From Lantana camara (Eukaryota > Streptophyta > Magnoliopsida > Lamiales > Verbenaceae), in NCBI GenBank assembly GCA_037501455.1, contig CM074858.1:16418501-16482500 (forward strand): 64,000 nucleotides of DNA, given 5' to 3'. The position numbers and the translations under genes are program-made. Under the pieces are notes generated by a model. The model was given only the letters and a program-made list of their open reading frames with translations, searched no databases and was not told the origin of the DNA. Below, in pieces: positions 34,227-44,358 of this stretch (positions are counted from its first letter, which is position 1; each line of letters opens with the position of its first letter).

Positions 34227-35240
34227 TAAGGGGGGAGAGAGAGCTGAACCTTGGTTACGAAATTCAAGGGTTAAGGCTAAATTGGGGTTAGGGTGGTCCT
34301 CACAAGCTCAAGACTAATCAAAAGGCGTCACTTTGGTACGAGGTGCTCGGTTCTGGCAAAATTCGGAGGAATAAATGGGCTTAGAAAAATATGAGGCCAA
34401 GTTTCTTGTCTTTCTTTCTTTGTTACAAGTCCGAAGCATCTTCCAGAATTTGAATCCGAATTCCCGAGCTCAAGTTACGCCTCCCAGAACCCAAGGTGCG
34501 CTAAAGATAGTTAGGCCCTTAAGTCCCTAATAAATAAAACGGTTCGAAAACCGTTTCAAACGAACTTAAAAACATGCAACAAGCAATTAAATACATTCAT
34601 AACAAATATAATTCATGCACATTACAAAATCACAAAAATCTAAAATTAATTCCGAATCTAACGGATCAAAAACGAGGCAAAAGAGGCAAAACGTTCAAAA
34701 TTCTAAACACGTACTTACCAAATAATTCAATTGAATTCAAGAATAGAAATTAGACATTATAATAAACATATAATTGCATAAATAAATAATTTAAATGCGC
34801 AAGTAGCACTCTCGAGATGGTGTACCTATACGGCTGGATGAGCGGGATGTTACACATAGCAATGCTATGCACATGATATCAGATGCATAAGAGGTAGAAA
34901 TCATGTTATGAAGCCATATAGCCAAGTAATTCATTCAAATTCATTCAATATATTGAGGTTCCATGCTCATACGTTTCGTAACTTTCAATATTTATATCAA
35001 AACGAGCCATAAACTTAATACATTAATCATAACTAGTTGGAGCTCCTAACTACCGTGCAATCAATATATCGTCACCGCTTTGGTCGAACATCTTTCCTCG
35101 GATTCATTGGAACCTTCCTTTTCAAAACTTGACTCTCCAGGAAAGGCCACCAGGCATATAGAGCCCGCTTTTCTTCTTCGATGAGAAAGCTCTGGTGGAT
35201 TTCTATGTCTTTCCAAGGAAGAATCCGCACTTCAAAGTGG

Positions 35241-35369
35241 TGTGGATCCTATTTCAATGGGAACTTGATGAGTCGATCCACTTACACGTCTTGCTTTTAC
35301 TGCTATATCGGGAGTTACTCCACTTAATGCTTGACGTAAAACAGATAGTGGATTTGTTTCTGTCTTTTG
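35241..35369 (-). pseudogene. rps7: Plastid rps7 fragment
   Basis: Minus-strand translation gives an unbroken stretch of about 42 residues including [19 protein letters not shown] and [12 protein letters not shown], the middle of plastid ribosomal protein S7. Start and end of the gene are missing, so it cannot encode S7. Match made from memory of the family. Confidence 0.85.
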
Positions 35370-35370
35370 T

Positions 35371-35638
35371 TAAAGGAGATCTTCTATAATTTCGCACCTG
35401 AGGGGTGATTTCTTGGTTTCGTCCAGTCATTAATAACTTGATTATTTTTAGATAGTAGTAGATAGAAACAACGCTTGTAAGGAGTCCTATTAAAACCAAG
35501 GAATATAGGCCTGCCTGCCATCCACACTAGAATAAACAGAGTTTTCCGAAAAAACCTGCTAGTGGAGGAAGACCTCCTAGGGATAAGAGACATAGGGCTA
35601 AAGAGAGAGCCAAAGGGGGATCTTTCGTGTATAATCCT
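35371..35638 (-). pseudogene. ndhB: Plastid ndhB fragment (exon 2 part)
   Basis: Minus-strand translation includes [20 protein letters not shown] and [20 protein letters not shown], the C-terminal transmembrane part of plastid NAD(P)H-quinone oxidoreductase subunit 2. It breaks after NYRRSPL where rps7 sequence begins. Only about 90 codons of the roughly 510-codon gene are present. Confidence 0.9.
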
Positions 35639-35806
35639 ACCACAGCTGGTCGGTAAAAAGGGTGAACAGATTAGCCAATGCTTCGGCCGATTGGGTGGGA
35701 AAGCATACATATCAACATGTATACAATGCATATAAGTCATAAACCAGGAAAGAGAATAAATAACGAAGCAAGGAAATGAGAAAACACAACCCACACACAC
35801 AAGGGT

Positions 35807-35999
35807 GGGGCTAACGACAGTTAGCCCCAATCCCTTCACAAGAGACTAACAGCCGTTAGCCAGGTCAGTAAAGACTGGTCTGGAATAACGGGCGTTAGTC
35901 CCCCCCACACACACAAGCACTAAGGGGGTCAGAGACACAAGCAAGGGGGTTAAAGTCCGTTAACCCCCAAAAGGCAAAGAAGCCCTAACGGGCGTTAGG
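35807..35999 (-). repeat. Five CTAACGGGCGTTAG-type near-palindromes, outer LTR
   Basis: Copies at 35807-35828 (arms GGGGCTAAC/GTTAGCCCC), 35846-35859, 35886-35897 (TAACGGGCGTTA), 35945-35968 (arms GGGGGTTAA/TTAACCCCC) and 35984-35999 (CCTAACGGGCGTTAGG). Confidence 0.88.
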
Positions 36000-37213
36000 C
36001 TTCCCCGAAGAATTCAGCCCCTGTTTCACCCAAAAACACAACCAAGCCAAACCAACATCAAGCTAACACATTAAGGTAAGTTCAAGTGCCTAAATTTCAT
36101 GCAATTCATGTCAAGAAACTAGTTAAAAATGAACCACAACATGAAACATATGCAAGAGGCGTGATCAAGCTAATGTCATTCCAAATTCCTTCCAATTTAT
36201 TAATGGAAACTCATTTAATTCACAACCACCAAGAAATATAAGTCCATACAAGTATAAAAGCATACTTTAGGATCAATTATTGCTCAAGAAATTCAAAGAA
36301 ATCACAAGAAAACAAGTTCAAATCATCAAAAGTCCACAAATCTATACTATTCATCACTTATATCAAATCTTACTCATAACTTGGTGAAAGCATGAAATAT
36401 ATGACTTAAAAGAACCACAAGGAGATGGAGAAAACAATTATCAACTTATCTTCAAGAGATGATGGCAGATGGTGGTGAGATGAGTTCAAAATCTCACAAG
36501 GTGAATAGTTCTCTTCTTCCTTTCTCTTTTCTTCTCTTATGGCTGAACTTTCTTCTTTTGGGGGAGGTGATTCCAATTAGCTGAGTGAGAGAGGATAGAG
36601 AGATGTATCTAGTGTGTATAAATGAAGGGTTAAGGGTTTAAGGTGATAGGCGGGGTCCACAACTCAAGCATAGTCAAGGAAAGTCATTTTAGGTACGATG
36701 TGCTCGTTTCGGTTGAATTTTGGAGGTTCAAATGGCCTTAGAAAAATATAAATCTTGTTCCATAGGATACGAATCGTCGATACAAGGGCAACAGAGATGA
36801 CGGAATTTGATTCCGAGTTTCCGAGCTCAAGTTACGTCGCCCGAAACCCAAGGTGCGCTAAATGCTCTTTAGCCCCTTTTCGTTTCCGATCACACAAACG
36901 AACCCAAAACTCAAACAAAAAAAATCAAAATCCTACAACGAGCATATAAACAAGTTCATAAAGCACATAATTCATGCTTTCCAGGTTTTCACAAAAAACG
37001 AAGACCAAATCGGATTCAAACAAGTCACGTTTATAATCATAAGAGCAAACGTTCAAAAATTCACTTATAAATTTCAAAACAAATATTCATATAAACCAAA
37101 GTATAACAATTAATAATAAAATAAAATCAATAAGAATATAAATAAACAAATAAAATGCATAAGTAATAAACATATACGTCACACCTGTACAGCCGAAAGG
37201 TCGGGGCATTACA

Positions 37214-38232
37214 GACACGCCCGTGTCTCACCCTTTCTTGATTATATGAGTTTTATACTCTCTTTAATTGCTTTGTACATTCTCTTGTTACTTCATTTAC
37301 GACATATATGCATGGTAATCATGTTGATATATGTGTTATGTTATCGTGTAGAGTTCGTGGACATTTTCATAACATATTTTGATTGAAATCTTATATCATA
37401 ACATCCATGAACATGTCGTTCGTCGATTAATTGGTTCATAAGTCTAGAGTCTTATGTACACTTATATTTCTTGCATAGAGTTCGAACCCGTTGTTGAGGA
37501 TCAAGGTTCTTAGGCTTCTCTTCTTCACTTCTCTCCACTCTCTCTTGCCAAGGTGAGGTTTTATTTTAGTTATTAGAACCCGTAATACCTTGTGTGACTA
37601 TTTAAGCCAAAATGTAATACTTATACGTATATCTTGGAAAATGAATACTTATGCAAACATTTTCAAATGTTTTCATGAAAAAATATTTGGCGAAAATCAT
37701 TCACGTATTATTGGGCCCTAGAAAATGTGTGAGTGGACCAAGTACGGTGTTGGGCCATCGGATAATCCATCTCATATTAAGTACCCTTTGAGAATATCCT
37801 CGCGTGATCTGGGTGGCTGGAAGGTAGGATATTCTTGAGCCGGTGGTATTACTCAGAATGAACGAACGAGGTGGTAGGGCCTTACAAACCCTTCCACCAC
37901 CCCCGAGGAAGAAGGATATCTCATGTTCATCCTATACCTTTTGTTACTATGATATATTTTGGGATTATGTATCATGCTATTTCAGAGAATGTTTGTAATA
38001 TTTGGGCCATGTAGGCTATGGATGTTATATGCTGGGATTGTATTATGGAGTTGCACTCCTTCTTATGTTAGTATAATGTTTACGCTTCCGCAATTCATTT
38101 GTTGCATCGTTATATGTTTGTTTAAGGGTTAGCCCCGCTTAGCTAGGTTGAGTTATTTTATTCTTGTCACCCATTCGCCACGTGTTTGGTTCATGTGTAG
38201 ACTTTTATTTCATGCGTGGATTGGACTCATGG
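37214..38232 (+). repeat. 3' LTR of element B, second segment
   Basis: Starts with the second GACAC and completes the cut palindrome (to 37232). Includes a CAAGGTGAGGTTTTATTTTAG donor-like block near 37550. I do not see the CAGTC/GACTG hairpin in this copy. It ends with CATGG, the TSD of the next insertion. Confidence 0.85.
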
Positions 38233-41200
38233 TGTAACATCCCGACTTTTTGGCCTTCCAGGTACGACGTCCCGAGTGCGCTAAGTGCGCATTTAATTAA
38301 TTAAATATGCGATTATATGATTTATTTGCATATTTGAATAATTGTTATATGCTTTACATTCAAGATTTTAAACGTTTTAAACCTCTTCAACACGTTTTTA
38401 ATCTGTTTAACTTCGTTTTTAATTTCGATTTTTGTAACAACTTACTCTACGTGGATTATGTGATTTATAACTTGTTTATATGCTCGTTTCTTAATTTAGA
38501 GTTTGTTTGATATGGTTTTGTCGTCGTTTTATTTGTTAGGGACTCGAGGTCGTCTTATTTGTTTGGGACTATAGGGCCTAACTGGTTTTAGCGCACCTTG
38601 GGTGACGGAAGGCATATCTTGAGCTCGGGAATTCGGATTTGAATTCCGAAAGTGGTGTCAGACTCTTAACGAAGAAAGAAAACCAAGAAACCTAGATTCA
38701 TATTTTTCTAAGCCCGTTTGATCCTCCAAATTTCACCCGAAACCTGAAGCTTGCGTAGAATTTCCACCTTTCATGGTTTTCGATGAAACTCCCTCATTTG
38801 TTGACCAAATTAACCCAAGTTTGAGCCTATGTGAGCATGGTTTAACCCTCTATCCACCCATTTGTTTCTCATTTTGGTCCAGCTCAAGAAAAAAAAAGGA
38901 AAAGCAGCAGTTCATACGACAGAGAGAGAGAGAGGGGAATTCTACACTATTCATTTTGCCAAGTTCTTGCTTATTACACCTCCATTTCGTCCCAAATTTG
39001 ACAGGTAAGTTAGGAATTGTGATCTCCACCTTCTCCTATTTCTTTATGTTTTTAATCTCTGAATTCCATGGTGGTTTGAGCATGATATGGTTCATATGAT
39101 GAATAGTTAGGTTATAATGTCATTTTGAAGAGCATGAGTGATTCCTTGGGTTCTGTTTTAAATTAAAGCATGAAAACTGATCTAAAGACATCCATTTATG
39201 TTAATATGAGCTTTTATTATGTGTTGGTTGAATATTCATGAAGATGCTATTGATGAACTTGGAGCTTTTAGCATGAAAACTTGTAGAAAATGGCTTGAGA
39301 TGATCTTTGAAGTTTTGGAGCTTGTTTCTATGTTATTACTTGGACCATTTCATGTTTAATTGTTATTGCCTTGCTCTCTCGTTGCTTGCTGCGTTGTTGA
39401 TGTTTGTTGCAGGGGAGAGCAGCCATGGCTGCTCTCATTTTGTAGAAGACAATGGGTTAACGCCCGTTAAGGCTTTTCCCCTTTGAGGAGGTAACACCTG
39501 TTACCTCATCTAACCTTGGAGAGCTTTTGCTCCTGCCTTGAGTAACAGGGGGTTAAGGCTTAAGGTATGGCCATACCTAACGCCCGTTACCTCCCTCTTT
39601 TCTCTTCGAGGTTGTGACCCTTAACGGGGGTTACCCCTTTTTGCCTAAGGGTTGGTAACCCCAGTTACCTCCTTCAATTTTGGTGTGTGTTTCACGTGGT
39701 GTTATTTCGTGTGCTCGGTTTCATTTTGTTGTTCGTTTCTTGCTTCGTTCTTGATTGTATTCGATTTCTTCCACCCTAATTGTGACCCCTACATGTTAAT
39801 ATGTGAGTATATGATATGTTTGCTTATGTATTCTAACTGTATGACTTCATTTGATAAGAGTAAACATGATTTGAATTGATATGCGTTTAAGTGATACGTG
39901 TGATGTCTATTTGCATCTCTTGCCGTGTTTATGTGATTTAAACTTGAATATGAATATGTTATGATATAAATTGATATATTATGTGATTATTTAACATGCT
40001 ATGTATTTAATTTACATGTCGTTTATGGAATTTTTATGTCTATGTGCAAGATATGAACTTATGTGCTCCATATGTGATCCTTTGTTACACCCTTTATGTC
40101 TTTTACTTCCTTATGTGTATTAACTTTGTATATGCCCTTGATATGCCATTATATGATGTTTGATGAGTTCGATTTATGTGTTATTGATATGATAACGTGG
40201 TAATTGATTCGATGTGTCTAAGTTAGAATGTTTGTAACTTGCATCGCATCATTTGCATCCATATGCATTTGTCGAGTGTTATATGGTTTATTTTGAGTCT
40301 AAGGTTGTCTTTAATGTTTGTCTTGTTCAGAAGAGTATCCCGTTGGTGACGAGATTGCTCCGTAGGAGTTGGTTTTGTCCCCGTTTGCCCGGTTTCATCG
40401 GTGAAAGGTGTGGTTAGGTTATAGTTAAACCCTAATGAGATGTGCCCGATGTGTATGCATGTGAAATAAGCCTTATGTATACATATGATTATGCTTATGC
40501 TATGGATTATGATGTGCTAGGTACTAGAATATGTATGTTAAGCTTTACGTTAGAATATGTTATGCTAGGTATGCTATGATTATGATAGGGATATGAATAT
40601 GTTAAAGTATAAGGTATGATTATGCTAGAGTATGATTACGTTAGAATAAGATTATGCTAGGATATGAGTATGCTAAGAATCCGTTACGCTAGGAGTGTGA
40701 TTATGTTTATGCTATGCTAGGCTTATGCTTATGAAATGATATGCTTTATGATACGCCTTATGATATGCAATTGGTCGTGGACCTCGTTTTGCTCGGATTC
40801 TGGTAAGACTCCGACTCTGTGTATGCCTGGGGCTAGGTGGTCATGGGTAAGGGAGACTCATGCGTTGGGCATTACTCCTGTGTATGATCATCGGGATGTG
40901 GGGTAGGGGATCCGGGATGGATATTACCCCTATGCACATTTTCCTTAGTGTGCGGGTTTGTGTTGCGTGTATATGTTTAGTTATGGTAGTTGGATACGTA
41001 ATAGTTCCTGAAATAGGAGTGGAATCCCAATTAATAAAATATGGTTGTTTTGGCCTTTGGCCTAATTCTTTTATTCCATATATCTAGTATCACGTGTGAA
41101 AATGTTTTAGAATGTAAAAACCACACCCCGGTTCATGAACTCCCCTCCATGATATGTGTTGTGCTCTGTATAGGTATATACGTATGCGTGGGTAGCCCCT

Positions 41201-41665
41201 TACTCAGTCAGTGTGACTGACCCCTCCCTCTATATGCTTTTAAGTTGCAGGTACCCGTTGGGTGGTTAGAGCTAGGCAGTTTGCTGTCTTTTAGAGTCTT
41301 GTCAGTCTAGTTGAGTCTGCACATTTGTATTTTGCTCATTTTGCATTTGTACTTTTGAAGCTTGTAATTTGAGAGTTAAAATTATATTTGTTATTTTTAG
41401 ATTCGCTGATGATAAGTTTGGAATTAATTCTTTTGAAGTGGTTTGTATGATTGATAATATGCCTTATTTAAATTCCTTTAATGCTTCCGCTTTTGTGTGT
41501 TTACTTTTTGTGCGCTCTGTTTGAGGGTTTAGACTGCCTAGCTTAGGAGGGTCTTTTGTTTGTCACCTGTTCGCTAGTGTTTGGTGTGTGAACGGATTCT
41601 CCATTTCGTTACACGTGTCGGGCTCTAGTGCGGGGGATGTGGTGCCTTACGCTCAGGGTGCTACA
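38233..41665 (+). mobile_element. Solo gypsy LTR, plus orientation, TSD CATGG
   Basis: Runs from TGTAACATCCCGAC to GGGTGCTACA, 3433 bp, between perfect CATGG repeats (38228-38232 and 41666-41670). It contains a palindrome module (39457-39669), a donor-like AAG|GTGTGG at 40408, hairpin CAGTCA-GTG-TGACTG at 41205-41219 with CTGAC, and acceptor GTTGCAG ending 41250. It was inserted 37 bp before the end of LTR B. Confidence 0.93.
39457..39669 (+). repeat. TAACGCCCGTTA-type near-palindromes
   Basis: TTAACGCCCGTTAA (39457-39470), GAGGTAACACCTGTTACCTC (39488-39507), TAACGCCCGTTA (39578-39589), a TTAACGGGGGTTA copy near 39621 and GGTAACCCCAGTTACC (39654-39669). Confidence 0.88.
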
Positions 41666-41707
41666 CATGGTGCAGGGGATGTGGCGCCTTACGCTCAGGG
41701 TGCTACA
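41666..41707 (+). repeat. 3' LTR of element B, last 42 bp
   Basis: CATGG plus a 37-bp tail ending GGGTGCTACA, nearly the same as the tail of the inserted LTR just before it, giving a local direct repeat. Confidence 0.85.
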
Positions 41708-42921
41708 TAAACGGAGGGCTAGGTATAGGTATAATTATTGTGACAAAACATATGCTGTCGATCCAGTCTTGAATTGAACATCTAGTTTGAACAACCACAT
41801 GAAACAATGTAAGAAAAATCCTAATAGTAAGATGGATGATTCTTACATCATTGATAGTTTTACACGTGATGTGGATTTGTGTAATCTGTCATCTCATTAT
41901 AGTGCACCTGCTAAATTTGATCAAGAAGCTACTAGGGAGGCTTTAGTTAAGATTGTAGTAATTGATGAATTGCCCTTTAGGTTTGTGGAGGGAGAAGGGT
42001 TTAGAAAATTTGTGGCTACTGCATGTCCTTTGTTTGTTCTTCCATCTAGGATCACCTTTGCTAGAGATTGCCTTAAACTCTATTTTAGGGGGAAAAAAAT
42101 GCACTTAAAGCATACTTCAAGAAATCAGACATGCGTGTGTCTCTTACCACTGATACATGAACTTCAAACCAAAAGTATAATTACTTCATTGATGATGCTT
42201 GGGTATTGCATAAGTATGTTCTTAATTTTGTTCCAATCACTAGTCATAAAGGTGGAGATCTTGGTTTGTTGATGGAAAAATGTCTTATGGAGTGGGGAAT
42301 TGATAAGGTTTTTACAATTACAGTTTATAATGCTTCTTAACGATACCACATTTGCTTATTTGAAGAAAAAAACGTGTTGCATGGAAGAAATCAATTTTTG
42401 AAGGTAAATACAATATGAGATATGCATTGCTCACATTATCAATCTTGTTGTGAGAGATGGTTTGGTACAAATGGGTGAAAGTGTTGAGCATATACGTACT
42501 ATAGTGAGATACATATGTTCCCCTTCTAGATTGCAAAAATTTAAAGGTTTTGAGAAGGAGAAAAAGATTGAGAGTAAGAAAGTGGTGAATCTTAACTGCC
42601 CTACTAGATGGAACTCTTGTTATTTGATGCTTGAAACAGCTTTGACTCTTTGCAACGTGTTTGATAGATAGCCAAGCAAAGTCGCCTATAGAGTTTATCT
42701 TTCCTTCGTTCGGAACTAAAGGCTTGGCTTAACCGTGTCTTTTCTCGGGTCGGAGGCGAAAACTTTTTGTGAGAATAATTTTCAAGATTTTGGTCCTAAC
42801 GGACCTTATGCTAGGATAGGGCTCCCTACTATTGCAGAATGGGTTGTTATTGAGAGGTTTGTGAAAAATCTTATAGCATTTTTATGATTTCACTGTATAA
42901 ATCTCTACTACAAATTTTGTG

Positions 42922-44358
42922 TGATAACGTGCTAAACCTCGTATTTTTTGTATATTTTTTACTACACTTTAGAGTTTAAATTGTGTATATATTGATGCAT
43001 TTGATGAGTTTCGTGATTAAGAAGTGCAATGTGCCTTGGAGGTAATTTTGGGCTAATTAATGCTAAATGGGTTGAGAAATCCAAATTAGAAAATCTGAAG
43101 CTATGCATGATAACGTGTGTGCATGAGAAGCTAAGTGCTGGAATTAATTGCGTGAAGGTAGGCTACGCTTGTGCTGGACCTGGAGTTGACTTTAGTAGCT
43201 GTTCACTTAATTGAGAAGTGGGCTTTATTGCTGATTCATCTGAGAGTTTGGAATTAATTGAAGGTTGGGCCGTGAGGGTGAATTGACTTAGAGACTAACT
43301 TGGAAGGAAAGTCTTGGATAGCAAGTTTATGCGTAAGGCTAAGTCCTTTTTGGACTAGGATTAGGGGATGGATTTTGTGGCTATTTACTGATGTCCCTTG
43401 CACCAGATTTGGGGCAGAACTTCATACACTTTTTCACGCAGCAGCTGATCGAGGTTGAAGGCGAGAGAAGCTCGAAGATTCATCCGAGAGACAATATTTC
43501 CTCCTTTTTTAGTTAGATTCATGTTTTCAATTTGTTTATTACTTTCGAACATCATGAATATGAGTAACTAATTTCGTAGTACTTAGCTAGGAATTTATGA
43601 TTTAGGTTTGACATCGTGAGACCGAATTTGTTCTTATAATTCAATTTAATTTCAAGTATTTATTAATTCTCCGTATTAGGGCCCAATTTTCTAAGTAAGT
43701 TATTACATATAGCCAATCTTGATTGCATGAAGTATACGTAGTGCTTGATAGATAATTAGTGGTGTATTAACGATAAGAAATCGTAAAGTCGAATCTAATT
43801 CGTTAAGGGAGTTAATAATTGGATTTAAATCTTACATGTGTCGTGACTAGGTTAATTCGGGTTAGTGTTTTCTTGATTCTTAATACTATCAAATCATTAA
43901 ATCCTGTCGAGTGTCTCTAGGGTTTGTGAATTTATTAGGGAATAATTGTCGAGTGTCTCTAGATTATTCTACGATTTAAGAGAAAACGAGGCGGGGTCGA
44001 GTGTCTCTATCTGCTATAGCTAATCTACTTGAATGATTTGAATTTATCTTTGCGTCCATGATCGTTGTCTTAACTAAATTGTGATTCCTAGCTAGGTATT
44101 GTTTTCCCATTGATTTATCAAAACCAACCCTCAAGTGATCTATTGTTTTACTCTAGGTTATTTTAATTGTTAGTTAGTTTAATAAGTTTAATTTAAATCT
44201 TAAAACCCCCCGATTTTACTTGTTAATTTTAGTGAATTTCCCTGTGACTAGATTGAATTAGTTTCTCCCAATTTCTGTTGGTTCGACCTGTTTGCACAAT
44301 ACTCTATTTTAGTCGTAAACTAGATTACAATTTACTTTGACGGATTCGACACCTGTCA
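42922..44358 (+). mobile_element. Solo LTR of another family, TSD TTGTG/TTGTA
   Basis: Runs from TGATAACGTGC to GACACCTGTCA, 1437 bp, flanked by TTGTG (42917-42921) and TTGTA (44359-44363). Removing it rejoins the hAT coding sequence. The tail with CCCTGTGACTAG...GGTTCGACCTG resembles the 3' end of Tat/Athila-type gypsy LTRs, which suggests plus orientation. Ends and TSD are one base short of perfect. Confidence 0.75.
43906..44010 (+). repeat. Three direct copies of GTCGAGTGTCTCTA
   Basis: At 43906-43920, 43948-43962 and 43996-44010 (last copy lacks the final G), about 40-50 bp apart, each followed by unrelated sequence. Confidence 0.9.

Larger units (their letters stand above)
31568..34854 (-). 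mobile_element. Solo gypsy LTR of the A family, minus orientation
   Basis: Runs from TGTAACACCCCGGAGCG to GGGATGTTACA, 3287 bp. Flanks are CGCAG (31563-31567) and CATAG (34855-34859), 3 of 5 matching, with both differences C-to-T or G-to-A type; I take it as a decayed TSD. The end sequence and TA-run position match element A's LTR. It holds palindromes at 33506-33600, a hairpin CAGTC-N5-GACTG at 32062-32076, sense donor 32910 and acceptor 32016. Confidence 0.8.
35041..35700 (-). other. Chimeric organelle-derived insert (NUPT/NUMT-like) within the LTR
   Basis: Unlike the surrounding LTR, this stretch holds a plastid rps7 piece (35241-35369) joined directly to a plastid ndhB piece (35371-35638), both on the minus strand. 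The flanking parts (35041-35240 and 35639-35700) have the same even composition. A minus-strand open segment at about 35100-35240 includes FLIEEEKRALYAWWPFLES, which I could not assign. Edges are approximate. The order on the minus strand is ndhB then rps7, the reverse of the plastid operon, so the DNA was rearranged before or during insertion, possibly through a mitochondrial copy. Confidence 0.75.
30303..37213 (-). mobile_element. Solo gypsy LTR, minus orientation, TSD GACAC, itself interrupted
   Basis: Runs from TGTAGCGCCCGAG to CGGGGCATTACA between perfect GACAC repeats (30298-30302 and 37214-37218). It includes a nested LTR (31568-34854) and an organelle-like insert (about 35041-35700). 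It carries its own palindrome module (35807-35999) and an intron-like unit (sense donor 31452, GTCT-N5-AGAC hairpin 30763-30775, acceptor 30730). Confidence 0.9.
26456..41707 (+). mobile_element. Gypsy chromovirus element B (Tekay/Del), 3' half
   Basis: Pol from the RT start to a chromodomain, a PPT and a 3' LTR with ends TGTGACACCCCG (29265) and GGGTGCTACA (41707). The 5' half would lie left of element A, outside the window. The 3' LTR is in three pieces (29265-30302, 37214-38232, 41666-41707) around solo LTR insertions. It lies in a hAT transposon whose coding sequence starts right after 41707. Confidence 0.85.

Noticed and set aside
35195..35389. Plus-strand ORF beginning [17 protein letters not shown]
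   Set aside because: It is the shadow of the rps7 fragment and its neighbour on the minus strand.
38233..41707. A complete element between 29265 and 38233 acting as an LTR pair
   Set aside because: The LTRs at 29265 and 38233 differ in family (GAGACAC against TAACGCC arms) and the latter has its own TSD CATGG.
42671..42921. Separate insertion before the solo LTR at 42922
   Set aside because: Words such as IAEWVVIERFVKNLIAF fit the hAT transposase, so this is continuing hAT sequence.
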